A stretch of 36,952 nt of DNA from positions 1-36,952 of IMG/VR virus record IMGVR_UViG_3300035703_002361, one strand, 5' to 3'. The notes below the pieces were generated by a model, which was not told the DNA's origin, did not search any database, and saw only the letters and a program-made list of their open reading frames with translations. The stretch's first letter is position 1; each line of letters opens with the position of its first letter. Positions 1 to 5,833 of this stretch are shown here, piece by piece. Source of the stretch: a virus. Made by a program: the position numbers and the translations under genes.

Positions 1-1
1 T

Positions 2-517
2 TCCACACCTACACCAGTTGTAGAAGTTCCAGCAGATAAACCTCAACCTACCTTTACTGTCGGTGGAATCAATATTAATTTACCTGACCCTTCTCTTGTT
101 GCTACGGCTGGTGCTGTCGCAGTAGTCACAACTGCTGCGACAATTGCATCTACAACTGCACTTAATGCATTAAAAAATGCTGCTGAACCTTTAATTAAGG
201 AAGCAACAAAAAACAAATTCAAAATTAAAATTAAACAAGTAAAACCTGTTCTACATTATGTTCTTGCAGAGGGAGGACATATTGATGTATTTGAATACTC
301 AGCAGATGGAACTCGTCTTGTAGAACAAGTTACAAATGTAGAACAGTACATTCGTGACCAAGTTGAAATCAATGCTCTTTATGAAATTGATAATAAAATT
401 ATTATTGATGATGTGATAAAAGACAAATTCACAAAAGAAGGCAAAGAAAGATTTAAGTCTCTCTTTGCACCCGCCAAAAAGATTGCTAAAAAACTATCTG
501 CAAGATTATCTTTTTAA
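2..517 (+). CDS. Hypothetical phage protein, C-terminal part (cut by window start)
   Basis: An open frame runs from the window edge to TAA at 515-517, giving the last 171 residues of a plus-strand protein. The visible part starts with a proline-rich stretch, then a motif FTVGGININLPDPSL, then an alanine/threonine/valine-rich hydrophobic segment (about residues 34-57) that could span a membrane. A lysine-rich, alpha/beta-looking C-terminal domain ending in KKLSARLSF follows. It is the only plus-strand gene here and converges on the minus-strand genes, overlapping the next by 4 bp. I do not recognise a family. A structural or membrane-associated virion role is possible but not shown. Confidence 0.75.
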   Translation, partial: STPTPVVEVPADKPQPTFTVGGININLPDPSLVATAGAVAVVTTAATIASTTALNALKNAAEPLIKEATKNKFKIKIKQVKPVLHYVLAEGGHIDVFEYSADGTRLVEQVTNVEQYIRDQVEINALYEIDNKIIIDDVIKDKFTKEGKERFKSLFAPAKKIAKKLSARLSF

Positions 518-666
518 AAGTCTAAGTTTGAAATAATCCAAGTAATAATTGCTGCTGGTATGTAAGCAATTATACTATACACGGAATCAAGAAGAAAATT
601 ATTAAATCTTGATTCTTTTTTTTCTTGCTTCTTTTTTTCCTCAGACTTTTGTACTGTTTGAGTCAT
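514..666 (-). CDS. Small single-pass membrane protein, 50 aa
   Basis: The ATG at 664-666 is preceded by GAGG at a normal distance. The product has a very charged N-terminus (MTQTVQKSEEKKKQEKKESR) followed by one hydrophobic segment, about residues 25-46 (LLDSVYSIIAYIPAAIITWI). It overlaps the upstream minus-strand gene by 26 bp and ends 4 bp inside the convergent plus-strand gene. Function unknown. The coding call rests on the ribosome-binding site and the clear domain layout. Confidence 0.6.
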   Translation of the reverse strand: MTQTVQKSEEKKKQEKKESRFNNFLLDSVYSIIAYIPAAIITWIISNLDF

Positions 667-862
667 TTTTTTTCCTCAGATGAAAAGCAGCATCACCAAG
701 AAATGAACCTACGGCAAGAGTTAAAACTTTAGCATATACATCCCTACTTGTACTTTCAAGTTCCACTTGCCCTTCTGTTTTAATAGCAACAGATTCCACA
801 GCAGAAATCATAAGTGCTGCCCAGATAATAATAAAAAGTCTAACGACATTAAAGTAAATCAT
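641..862 (-). CDS. Small membrane-anchored protein, 73 aa
   Basis: The N-terminus carries one hydrophobic segment (IIIWAALMISAVESVAI) with a short polar tail ending in KKNDSNSTKV. The ATG overlaps the TGA of the upstream nuclease gene (ATGA, 859-862), which indicates translational coupling. No family is recognised. Its place between a nuclease and another membrane peptide fits the accessory small-gene blocks usual in cyanomyoviruses. Confidence 0.65.
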   Translation of the reverse strand: MIYFNVVRLFIIIWAALMISAVESVAIKTEGQVELESTSRDVYAKVLTLAVGSFLGDAAFHLRKKNDSNSTKV

Positions 863-1269
863 TTTTTTCTAATTTCTTTAAGAACATCAAAATTCTTATC
901 TTTTGTACCTCCATCATATGCAAGAGCATATCCTTCATTAATCATCTGATTATTCAAAGAAGTTTCTTGTCCATTGATAAACAAATGTCCAATAATACGT
1001 CCATACTTCTCAGTACTATCTGGAAGTTCGGTCTTAATAATAATATCTTTAGCACCTTCAAGTTTTTTCTTCAACCACTCTTTTGATTCGAGACCCATTG
1101 CTTTCTCTTTGAGGTCAGTTGTTCTACTTTCTGGAGTATCAACCCCAGCCAAGCGAATACGTTTTTCTAAACTTATATCAAATCCCAAATCTATCGACGC
1201 ATCTATAGTATCGCCATCAACTACTCTTGCTACAGACTTAATTCTGTAAATATATGGGTCTCTATTCAT
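859..1269 (-). CDS. Thermonuclease-like protein (staphylococcal nuclease fold)
   Basis: This 136-residue protein fits the SNc family: calcium-dependent nucleases that cleave DNA and RNA phosphodiester bonds. VVDGDT (residues 16-21) supplies metal-binding aspartates. RLAGVDTPE (39-47) aligns with Arg35, Asp40 and Glu43 of the staphylococcal enzyme, and EKYGR (87-91) supplies the Arg87 equivalent. All the key catalytic residues are therefore present. There is no obvious signal peptide, so it would act in the cytoplasm, possibly in host nucleic-acid breakdown. It is coupled to the upstream membrane gene by TGATG and to the downstream gene by ATGA. Confidence 0.85.
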   Translation of the reverse strand: MNRDPYIYRIKSVARVVDGDTIDASIDLGFDISLEKRIRLAGVDTPESRTTDLKEKAMGLESKEWLKKKLEGAKDIIIKTELPDSTEKYGRIIGHLFINGQETSLNNQMINEGYALAYDGGTKDKNFDVLKEIRKK

Positions 1270-1481
1270 CAGAATGGTAATTTAAACTTCTCAGTATTTA
1301 GTTTAGGAATAGGTAATTTTTCAAATGCTTTATTAACTTGAGTCTCAACAACCTTTCCAACAAACTGTTCTGGATTGTTTAGAATTGCTTCTGCTTTTTT
1401 ATATGTTACATAAGCACCATAACAAAGTGCTCCACTAATGGTCAGACTCGTTGCTGACAGAATGAGTGCCAGATGTTTCAT
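1269..1481 (-). CDS. Small membrane protein, 70 aa
   Basis: The N-terminal 25 residues (MKHLALILSATSLTISGALC onward) look like a signal anchor, followed by a helical, lysine-containing region and a proline-rich end (LPIPKLNTEKFKLPF). Its TGA and the ATG of the nuclease gene share TGATG. The 5' part overlaps the preceding 50-aa ORF by 47 bp in another frame. No function can be assigned. Confidence 0.6.
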   Translation of the reverse strand: MKHLALILSATSLTISGALCYGAYVTYKKAEAILNNPEQFVGKVVETQVNKAFEKLPIPKLNTEKFKLPF

Positions 1482-1587
1482 CTTTCATTTCCTCGTGTGC
1501 TAATTTTAATATGTAGTAAATTACATATAAAGTAAAGATAAGACCACAACTTAAAAGTATGGTTACTCCCCAAGGAAACTCACTCAT
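1435..1587 (-). CDS. Micro-protein with one membrane segment, 50 aa
   Basis: The ATG is at 1585-1587. The product begins MSEFPWGVTILLSCGLIFTL, has one transmembrane helix (about residues 6-28) and a hydrophilic acidic tail rich in E, D, S and H. Its start overlaps the end of the upstream 66-aa gene by 8 bp, and its 3' part overlaps the next gene by 47 bp. This size and topology are common in cyanophage accessory blocks. Function unknown. Confidence 0.5.
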   Translation of the reverse strand: MSEFPWGVTILLSCGLIFTLYVIYYILKLAHEEMKDETSGTHSVSNESDH

Positions 1588-1780
1588 CCCAACATCCTTC
1601 CTGTTTGTGTATCCATACTTTTAAGTCTTTTACATATTTTCTTAAGATTTCTTGTTGCTGTAAGTGCCATTCATCTCCAGTTTCAAACCACATCATTGTG
1701 TGATTATCTATGGCTTTGAGTATATTATGGATGGGAGCGTTCCACTTTTCTCTGTGGGGAGTATTCCATTCTCTTGGCAT
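1580..1780 (-). CDS. Conserved-looking hypothetical protein, 66 aa
   Basis: A soluble, tryptophan- and histidine-rich small protein (MPREWNTPHREKWNAP at the N-terminus, WIHKQEGCWDE at the C-terminus), predicted mostly helical. No strong Shine-Dalgarno precedes the ATG. The frame overlaps the preceding 57-aa ORF by 73 bp, so one of the two may be longer or shorter than called. No known domain is recognised. Confidence 0.6.
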   Translation of the reverse strand: MPREWNTPHREKWNAPIHNILKAIDNHTMMWFETGDEWHLQQQEILRKYVKDLKVWIHKQEGCWDE

Positions 1781-1881
1781 TTGTATTCAACTGTATAAAG
1801 TTGCCCTTTGTGAATAAAATCAATTGAACATAAATTTGTTCCGATCATTACGTTACCAGCAATAAGAATTTCAAGTAACAT
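1708..1881 (-). CDS. Small hypothetical protein, 57 aa
   Basis: The ATG at 1879-1881 overlaps the TAA of the 34-aa basic gene (TAATG), a strong sign of translational coupling. The protein begins MLLEILIAGNVMIGTNLCSI, continues with a beta-rich stretch (DFIHKGQLYTVEYKCQENG) and ends at TAG 1708-1710. Its C-terminal third overlaps the 66-aa ORF in another frame. Function unknown. Confidence 0.5.
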   Translation of the reverse strand: MLLEILIAGNVMIGTNLCSIDFIHKGQLYTVEYKCQENGILPTEKSGTLPSIIYSKP

Positions 1882-1985
1882 TACTTCTTTTTACCCCCAT
1901 TTTTTGCCTTCTTGGCAGTAGCATTACCTTGATTTTGTTTAGATCCATTAGATCCTTTCTTACCTTTATTTGGAGATTTGGACAT
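1881..1985 (-). CDS. Very basic 34-aa micro-protein
   Basis: The sequence is almost entirely Lys, Gly, Asn, Ser and Gln (MSKSPNKGKKGSNGSKQNQG, then KKAKNGGKKK), with no hydrophobic core. It is probably disordered and nucleic-acid or polyanion binding. Start and stop are both fused to neighbours by TAATG overlaps (1983-1987 and 1879-1883), so it sits in a coupled chain with the holin candidate upstream. Confidence 0.6.
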   Translation of the reverse strand: MSKSPNKGKKGSNGSKQNQGNATAKKAKNGGKKK

Positions 1986-2326
1986 TAGGTTCCTGTGCGA
2001 GGTTGAACTTGGCCTTCTAAAACTTCAACTCTTTCTTCAAGAGAAGGTTCTGAAGTAAAATCTTCAGGTACTGGTGGTTCTGGTGGTGCCTCCACTACCA
2101 CCTCTTCTCTACGTGGCTCTTCTTTTTTCTCATCATCTTCACCACCTTTCTTCATTGTGTTAATACCAAATGTGGCAGCAGATGCAGTAAAAACAGTTGC
2201 AATAAAAGTGGGGTCCATCTTAGATAGAGCACCTGCATAACTTGCAGTAAGAAGAGCTGCAGACCAACTCAAGATGGCAATACGAATAACTTGTCCCATA
2301 CATTTCTCTTTTTTAGTGTTTTCCAT
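1985..2326 (-). CDS. Two-membrane-segment protein, candidate holin
   Basis: 113 residues. Two hydrophobic segments lie close together (about residues 13-33, IRIAILSWSAALLTASYAGA, and 39-57, TFIATVFTASAATFGI), followed by a long, highly charged, proline-rich C-terminal tail (DDEKKEEPRREE, EAPPEPPVPE). Two short helices with a charged cytosolic tail match class II holin topology, and the gene lies 17 bp downstream of a lysozyme gene. The holin role is an inference from topology and position only. The true start may be the internal ATG at residue 10 (MGQVIR). Confidence 0.6.
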   Translation of the reverse strand: MENTKKEKCMGQVIRIAILSWSAALLTASYAGALSKMDPTFIATVFTASAATFGINTMKKGGEDDEKKEEPRREEVVVEAPPEPPVPEDFTSEPSLEERVEVLEGQVQPRTGT

Positions 2327-2343
2327 TTATCCTTAGTTTGAGG

Positions 2344-3015
2344 TTAACCTTTTTTCCAAGCTTCACCTTCTGCTTTTCTTCTACGTGCTAATCCTGCTTC
2401 TACATTTGAACCAGGATTTCTATAGAGATAAAGCGCATCGGGAACCATGTCCCACTCTTTATTCTTCAAGCGTTTAGTAATAGTATTAAAGTTATCACCA
2501 CCGTAAAAACCGGCACCAAGATTATAAGCAAAGCTGAGCAGAGCGCCTCTTTTTCCATCAGACATTTCATTCCAGTGTGGGATTTTACGAAGTGCAGGCA
2601 GAAACTCATTCTTGCACTGCTCAATAAGAAGTGCATCTGCTTCTGCTTGGGTTAGAGTATCACCAAGTTTGAAATGTGATCCATCCTTCTTGCGAGTAGA
2701 ACCCCAACCAATTGTGATTGGAAGTCCACCAGTCAAAGGATCAGGATATGCTTTTAAATGACATCCTTCAAACTCTTTGATTAACTTAATACCCATCTGA
2801 GGAACATCATCACCACCTGTTACAGGAGCTGCAGCAGCGGGTGCGGATGCTGGTGCAGCACTAGACTTTTTTCCTCTATAAATTTCTGCCCAATCAATAT
2901 TATCCTCTAGATACTTAACTGGGAGGTTATCTTCCAACCACTGCACTGCTTTGACATGGTTAGGATTCTTCTCGTCATAAAACTTGAAGAAGTTATGTAG
3001 ATCGATTCTTGCCAT
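2344..3015 (-). CDS. Endolysin: GH24 lysozyme with an N-terminal phage module
   Basis: 223 residues in three parts. Residues 1-50 are a module beginning MARIDLHNFFKFYDEKN that is also found on the neighbouring peptidase. An Ala/Pro/Ser linker follows (51-67). From about residue 74 comes a phage-type muramidase domain (KEFEGCHLKAYPDP, then PITIGWGSTR). By comparison with T4 lysozyme (E11, D20, T26), the catalytic residues would be E83, D92 and T101. It hydrolyses peptidoglycan glycan strands. There is no signal peptide, so it would need a holin, for which the next gene is a candidate. The start overlaps a 48-aa ORF by 23 bp. Confidence 0.85.
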   Translation of the reverse strand: MARIDLHNFFKFYDEKNPNHVKAVQWLEDNLPVKYLEDNIDWAEIYRGKKSSAAPASAPAAAAPVTGGDDVPQMGIKLIKEFEGCHLKAYPDPLTGGLPITIGWGSTRKKDGSHFKLGDTLTQAEADALLIEQCKNEFLPALRKIPHWNEMSDGKRGALLSFAYNLGAGFYGGDNFNTITKRLKNKEWDMVPDALYLYRNPGSNVEAGLARRRKAEGEAWKKG

Positions 3016-3139
3016 TGTTGTCTCCGAAATAACGTTGATAAAGTTCGTTTGCTTCTATATGCTTACCATTATTTGTAAGATCTTTTATCACTTTAAGCAT
3101 TTTTGCTTTAAATCTAGTCGAAGATTCTGCCCCATCCAT
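2993..3139 (-). CDS. Small helical protein, 48 aa, between the two cell-wall hydrolases
   Basis: The ATG at 3137-3139 has a perfect AGGAGG 6 nt upstream, located inside the end of the peptidase gene. The product (MDGAESSTRFKAKMLKVIKD and onward) is hydrophilic and helical, ending at TAA 2993-2995 just inside the lysozyme gene. It overlaps the peptidase gene by 26 bp and the lysozyme by 23 bp, so translation may pass from one hydrolase to the other through it. Function unknown. Confidence 0.6.
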   Translation of the reverse strand: MDGAESSTRFKAKMLKVIKDLTNNGKHIEANELYQRYFGDNNGKNRST

Positions 3140-3785
3140 CGTTGCCTCCTGGACACCAACGGTGCTTAAGAACTGCTTTGGTGTAAATTGTTTTCTTACC
3201 GTTAGTCACAGGACCAGTATAGTTATCATTTAATGAACCATATGGGTCATTGACATAGTAACCTTTACCGTCTGGTGTCTTACCAATCACAACACACATA
3301 TGCCCACCAGTAGGTGCAGAAAGAGAACCCCTATGGAGTATGCCAATAACAACGGGCTTCCCAGCGTCCAGACTTTTATCGATATCAGCAAAAGATAAAT
3401 TGTAACTAAAGTGTGACTTAACACCATAACCTGCCAGAACCTTCGTCTGTACGGCATGGTCAGTTGTATCACCAATTGCGAACACTTTCTTAACGTATTC
3501 ATCGTCGCCTTTGATGCTACCTGGTTTGAGGAAAGCAAGGCACATAGCACAAGATGACGAGTTGCAAGTTCTATGTGCATCTCTGTAGTTATCTACTTGA
3601 TTAAAGTATGGAACATTCAGAACTGCTGGTGTAGGTGGTTTGGTTCTGAAAATTCCAATCCAATCAGTTTCCGCATCATCAAGAAATTGAGCAGGTAAAT
3701 TATCCTCCAACCACTGTACTGCTGCCACATGGTTCTGATTACCATCATCATAAAATTTAAAAAAGTTATGAAGATCTAGTGTCAT
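3114..3785 (-). CDS. C39-like cysteine peptidase with the same N-terminal module as the lysozyme
   Basis: 223 residues. Residues 1-48 (MTLDLHNFFKFYDDGNQNHV onward) match the lysozyme N-terminus almost residue for residue. The remainder resembles papain-like Peptidase_C39_2 domains: an oxyanion Gln in YFNQVDN (Q63), likely nucleophile C74 in TCNSSSCAM, His in GGHMCVVIG (H162) and Asp in VNDPYG (D180). Such domains cleave peptides; on a phage protein beside a lysozyme, peptidoglycan cross-bridges or a virion protein are plausible substrates. There are six cysteines and no signal peptide. A late-like AATAAATA lies about 30 bp upstream of the ATG. Confidence 0.75.
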   Translation of the reverse strand: MTLDLHNFFKFYDDGNQNHVAAVQWLEDNLPAQFLDDAETDWIGIFRTKPPTPAVLNVPYFNQVDNYRDAHRTCNSSSCAMCLAFLKPGSIKGDDEYVKKVFAIGDTTDHAVQTKVLAGYGVKSHFSYNLSFADIDKSLDAGKPVVIGILHRGSLSAPTGGHMCVVIGKTPDGKGYYVNDPYGSLNDNYTGPVTNGKKTIYTKAVLKHRWCPGGNDGWGRIFD

Positions 3786-3816
3786 TTCTTTATTTTAGAT
3801 GCAACTACAATATTTA

Positions 3817-3981
3817 TTAATAAGAGTATTCCTCAATCTTATCTAAAACTTTATTAAGATACTGATGTGCCAACCATTTTGGATCATATCCAGATTTATT
3901 CATCCATTCTTTATCCAAATTATTCTTTATTTTAAGAACTTCACACTTTATAATATCTTTGGTCAGTTGTCCTCTTGGCAT
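3817..3981 (-). CDS. Conserved-looking small hypothetical protein, 54 aa
   Basis: The ATG is at 3979-3981, directly after the terminator hairpin of the redox operon. The product begins MPRGQLTKDIIKCEVLKIKN and is a charged, helical, soluble protein ending EEYSY. The start lies within a few bases of the terminator T-run, so expression probably depends on read-through past it. No family is recognised. Confidence 0.65.
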   Translation of the reverse strand: MPRGQLTKDIIKCEVLKIKNNLDKEWMNKSGYDPKWLAHQYLNKVLDKIEEYSY

Positions 3982-3984
3982 GAC

Positions 3985-4020
3985 ATAAAAAAAACTCTGC
4001 TCAATATTTAGAGCAGAGTT
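3985..4020 (-). terminator. Intrinsic terminator of the redox operon
   Basis: On the minus strand a 10-bp perfect stem (AACTCTGCTC / GAGCAGAGTT, 3993-4002 with 4011-4020) with an 8-nt A/T loop is followed by a run of eight T. It lies 20 bp after the peroxiredoxin stop. Confidence 0.85.
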
Positions 4021-4040
4021 AAGTATTATTTCTTATTGTT

Positions 4041-4568
4041 TCAAACGAGTTCGAGTTCCAACACAGAAGAGCGAATATAGTTCAGAACATTCTCTGGAGT
4101 AGTCTGCTCATAAGGATCGGTGTCTGCATTGTCCCGCTGACCATCCTCAACAAATAGTTTTTGGATGATTCCATTATCAACAACTGCAGCATAACGCCAA
4201 GAGCGACTACCGAAACCAAGGTTAGACTTAGTAACGAGCATACCCATGGAACGTGTGAAATATGCGTTACCGTCAGGGACAAGTTTTACATTCTTGATGT
4301 TCTGGTCTTGTGCCCAAGCATTCATCACAAACCCATCATTAACAGAGATGCAGTAAATATCGTCGATGCCAAGACTACGAAAGTCATCGTATTTCTCTTC
4401 GAATCCAGGTAACTGATAGGCACTGCAAGTAGGAGTGAAAGCACCAGGCAAACTAAACAGGACCACACGCTTTCCATTGAAAAGTTCCGAAGTTGTACGA
4501 TTTACAAACTCTCCGTTCTCACGAAATACAAACTCAACTTGGGGAACTTCATATTGTTCTTTACGCAT
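4041..4568 (-). CDS. Peroxiredoxin, Prx5 type
   Basis: 175 residues from the chosen start. PGAFTPTCSAYQLPGF is the Prx5 signature with peroxidatic cysteine in P-x3-T-x2-C; the downstream Arg in FGSRSWRYA (stabilising the thiolate) is also present. It reduces peroxides in the cytoplasm using thiol donors such as glutaredoxin or thioredoxin. The frame is open further upstream, but the ATG at 4566-4568 has GGAGG 6 nt before it, and the extra upstream residues are the cysteine-rich out-of-frame reading of the Hli gene. It is the last gene of the Hli-ferredoxin operon, before a strong terminator, consistent with protection against photo-oxidative stress. Confidence 0.93.
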   Translation of the reverse strand: MRKEQYEVPQVEFVFRENGEFVNRTTSELFNGKRVVLFSLPGAFTPTCSAYQLPGFEEKYDDFRSLGIDDIYCISVNDGFVMNAWAQDQNIKNVKLVPDGNAYFTRSMGMLVTKSNLGFGSRSWRYAAVVDNGIIQKLFVEDGQRDNADTDPYEQTTPENVLNYIRSSVLELELV

Positions 4569-4579
4569 TTTAACCTCCA

Positions 4580-4699
4580 TCAAAACACACCAGGAATAAT
4601 TTGACCGGTGGCAAGGTAAGAACCAGCAGCAGCAACAAAACCAATCATTGCAAACCAACCATTAATACGTTCTGCTTTTTCAGTAAAGATTTTGTTCAT
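4580..4699 (-). CDS. hli: High-light-inducible protein (single-helix chlorophyll-binding), 39 aa
   Basis: The product begins MNKIFTEKAERINGWFAMIG and contains the chlorophyll-binding ERxNGWxAMIGF motif in one transmembrane helix. Hli proteins sit in the thylakoid membrane near photosystems and dissipate excess light energy; cyanophages carry them as auxiliary genes. AAAGGAG precedes the ATG. It lies 11 bp upstream of the peroxiredoxin start, in the same operon. At 39 aa it is a minimal form, shorter than the 64-aa copy in this window. Confidence 0.93.
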   Translation of the reverse strand: MNKIFTEKAERINGWFAMIGFVAAAGSYLATGQIIPGVF

Positions 4700-4711
4700 T
4701 GTTTTTCTCCT

Positions 4712-4897
4712 TTATTTTACTTTAGAATAGATAGATGTTTCACCATAATCACGATGAATTTTATAACCAACAACCGCACCCTTAGTATTCATAAGTGCAG
4801 GCATAAAAACAATTGTGAAAAATACTGCTGGTGCTCCAATAATAAGAGCAGCAACAATCACATAATAAGTCAACAGTTCAACTAGAGAGTGTTCCAT
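4712..4897 (-). CDS. Small membrane protein in the Hli-ferredoxin operon, 61 aa
   Basis: The N-terminal half is a long hydrophobic region (ELLTYYVIVAALIIGAPAVF and beyond, about residues 7-36), enough for one long or two short helices, followed by a basic/tyrosine tail (VVGYKIHRDYGETSIYSKVK). It overlaps the upstream gene by 20 bp and precedes hli by 12 bp. No known photosystem subunit is recognised. A thylakoid or plasma-membrane role is inferred only from its neighbours. Confidence 0.65.
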   Translation of the reverse strand: MEHSLVELLTYYVIVAALIIGAPAVFFTIVFMPALMNTKGAVVGYKIHRDYGETSIYSKVK

Positions 4898-5144
4898 TAT
4901 AAGGATGTTTTTGTTTTAGTTCAGGATTTGGTTGTGAAGGAACAACTGGGTTCCTTGATTTGTTTTTAATTACAATAAAGGCATCGTTTTGATAACTTAC
5001 AGTTCCAAATGGTTTTGCCCACTTTGGATTTGCTTCTGGACTAGTAGGTGTTCCAGTAACTGCTACCCCACCAATTTCAACTGAGATGTCATCATCTTTA
5101 TCCCACCCAAGGGTTTCAAGAGCAATCGCAAATTGCCCAAGCAT
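4878..5144 (-). CDS. Hypothetical protein downstream of ferredoxin, 88 aa
   Basis: The chosen start MLGQFAIALETLGWDKDDDI places the ATG 8 bp after the ferredoxin stop; a GTG at 5150-5152 is an alternative. The remainder is a soluble domain with a beta-rich part (SVEIGGVAVTGTP, FGTVSYQNDAFIVIKN) and a proline-rich end. No family is recognised. Its position between ferredoxin and Hli suggests a redox or photosynthesis-associated role, without direct evidence. Confidence 0.65.
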   Translation of the reverse strand: MLGQFAIALETLGWDKDDDISVEIGGVAVTGTPTSPEANPKWAKPFGTVSYQNDAFIVIKNKSRNPVVPSQPNPELKQKHPYNGTLSS

Positions 5145-5152
5145 TCCAGCAC

Positions 5153-5446
5153 TCACAGATTTTCCTCTTGTTCGGTAAGAATAACACAATCGCTAGCGGG
5201 ATAAGCAACACAGGTTAAAATAAACCCATCTTCCATTTGTTCATCATCAAGGAATGATTGGTCACTATTGTCTACCTGACCACTGATAAGTTTACCAGCA
5301 CAGGTAGAACAAGCACCAGAACGACAGGAATAAGGAAGGTCAATATCTGCTTCTTCAGCAGCTTCAAGAATATATTCATCGTCAGTACACTGAAAAGTAC
5401 TTTCAGTGCCATCAGGAGAACGAAGAGTGATGTTGTAAGTTTTCAT
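5153..5446 (-). CDS. petF: Plant-type [2Fe-2S] ferredoxin
   Basis: 97 residues, the normal size for photosynthetic ferredoxin. The cluster ligands are C41, C46, C49 and C79 in [15 protein letters not shown] and ILTCVAYP. The N-terminal beta strands ([12 protein letters not shown]) and the acidic ending are typical. It carries electrons from photosystem I to acceptors such as FNR, thioredoxin reductase and bilin reductases; phage copies supply reducing power during infection. The ATG at 5444-5446 was chosen because family members start MKTY-like; seven extra in-frame residues upstream are not needed. It lies 5 bp after the 28-aa peptide gene. Confidence 0.95.
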   Translation of the reverse strand: MKTYNITLRSPDGTESTFQCTDDEYILEAAEEADIDLPYSCRSGACSTCAGKLISGQVDNSDQSFLDDEQMEDGFILTCVAYPASDCVILTEQEENL

Positions 5447-5451
5447 AAAAA

Positions 5452-5538
5452 TCAGTAAGTTTCGCAAACTTTCTCAACAGAATAGCACAGGAGCACCAGA
5501 AACGCAACCCCTGTAATTGTCCAAAGTGTTTCAATCAT
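5452..5538 (-). CDS. 28-aa single-helix membrane peptide
   Basis: The peptide begins [20 protein letters not shown] and is essentially one transmembrane helix with a short polar end. Its ATG shares TGATG with the stop of the upstream Hli gene, and it ends 5 bp before ferredoxin, so it is coupled into the operon. The size resembles the tiny Pet or Psb subunits of thylakoid complexes, but I cannot match it to one. Confidence 0.6.
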   Translation of the reverse strand: MIETLWTITGVAFLVLLCYSVEKVCETY

Positions 5539-5732
5539 CAGAAGATACCGAAGAAGAAGTTGCCAGTGATAGCATAAGAAATAACGCCAGCAACAAAACC
5601 GACCATTGCCCAACGTCCATTAGTACGCTCCTTTACTTGATTAGGGGTGAGCATACCGTAGTTTTCGTAGTACATAGTAGGCTCCTTGGCAAACATATTC
5701 TGCTGTCCAAGTTCATTTGTCGTTACAGTCAT
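5538..5732 (-). CDS. hli: High-light-inducible protein, 64 aa
   Basis: The start MTVTTNELGQQNMFAKEPTM was chosen because it lies about 20 bp downstream of the predicted transcription start; the longer frame would need codons inside the promoter. The C-terminal half holds the single-helix chlorophyll-binding motif ERTNGRWAMVGFVAG, followed by a phenylalanine-rich end. It is the first gene of the redox operon (Hli, 28-aa peptide, ferredoxin, two unknowns, Hli, peroxiredoxin). The function is photoprotection in the thylakoid membrane. Confidence 0.93.
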   Translation of the reverse strand: MTVTTNELGQQNMFAKEPTMYYENYGMLTPNQVKERTNGRWAMVGFVAGVISYAITGNFFFGIF

Positions 5733-5759
5733 TGTAAATTCGTTAAGAATTGTTACACA

Positions 5760-5788
5760 ATTATATAGCAAAAATAAAAGGGCGTCAA
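5760..5788 (-). promoter_or_regulatory. Sigma70-type promoter of the Hli-ferredoxin operon
   Basis: On the minus strand: TTGACG (-35, 5783-5788), 17-bp spacer, TATAAT (-10, 5760-5765). Start of transcription is expected near 5753, about 20 nt before the hli ATG. The -35 lies inside the hairpin of the preceding terminator. Confidence 0.8.
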
Positions 5789-5796
5789 GCCCCTTT
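5771..5796 (-). terminator. Intrinsic terminator of the glycan operon, overlapping the next promoter
   Basis: On the minus strand an 8-bp stem with one G-U pair (5789-5796 with 5776-5783) closes a 5-nt TTGAC loop and is followed by TATTTTT. It lies about 40 bp after the stop of the last glycan gene. Confidence 0.7.
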
Positions 5797-5833
5797 GTCA
5801 TGATATTCTGACACTGATAAGTATAAATGCTTA

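Noticed and set aside
4569-4658. N-terminal extension of peroxiredoxin (Cys/Trp-rich 30 residues)
   Set aside because: It is the out-of-frame reading of the Hli gene. The internal ATG has a GGAGG site and gives a normal-length Prx5.
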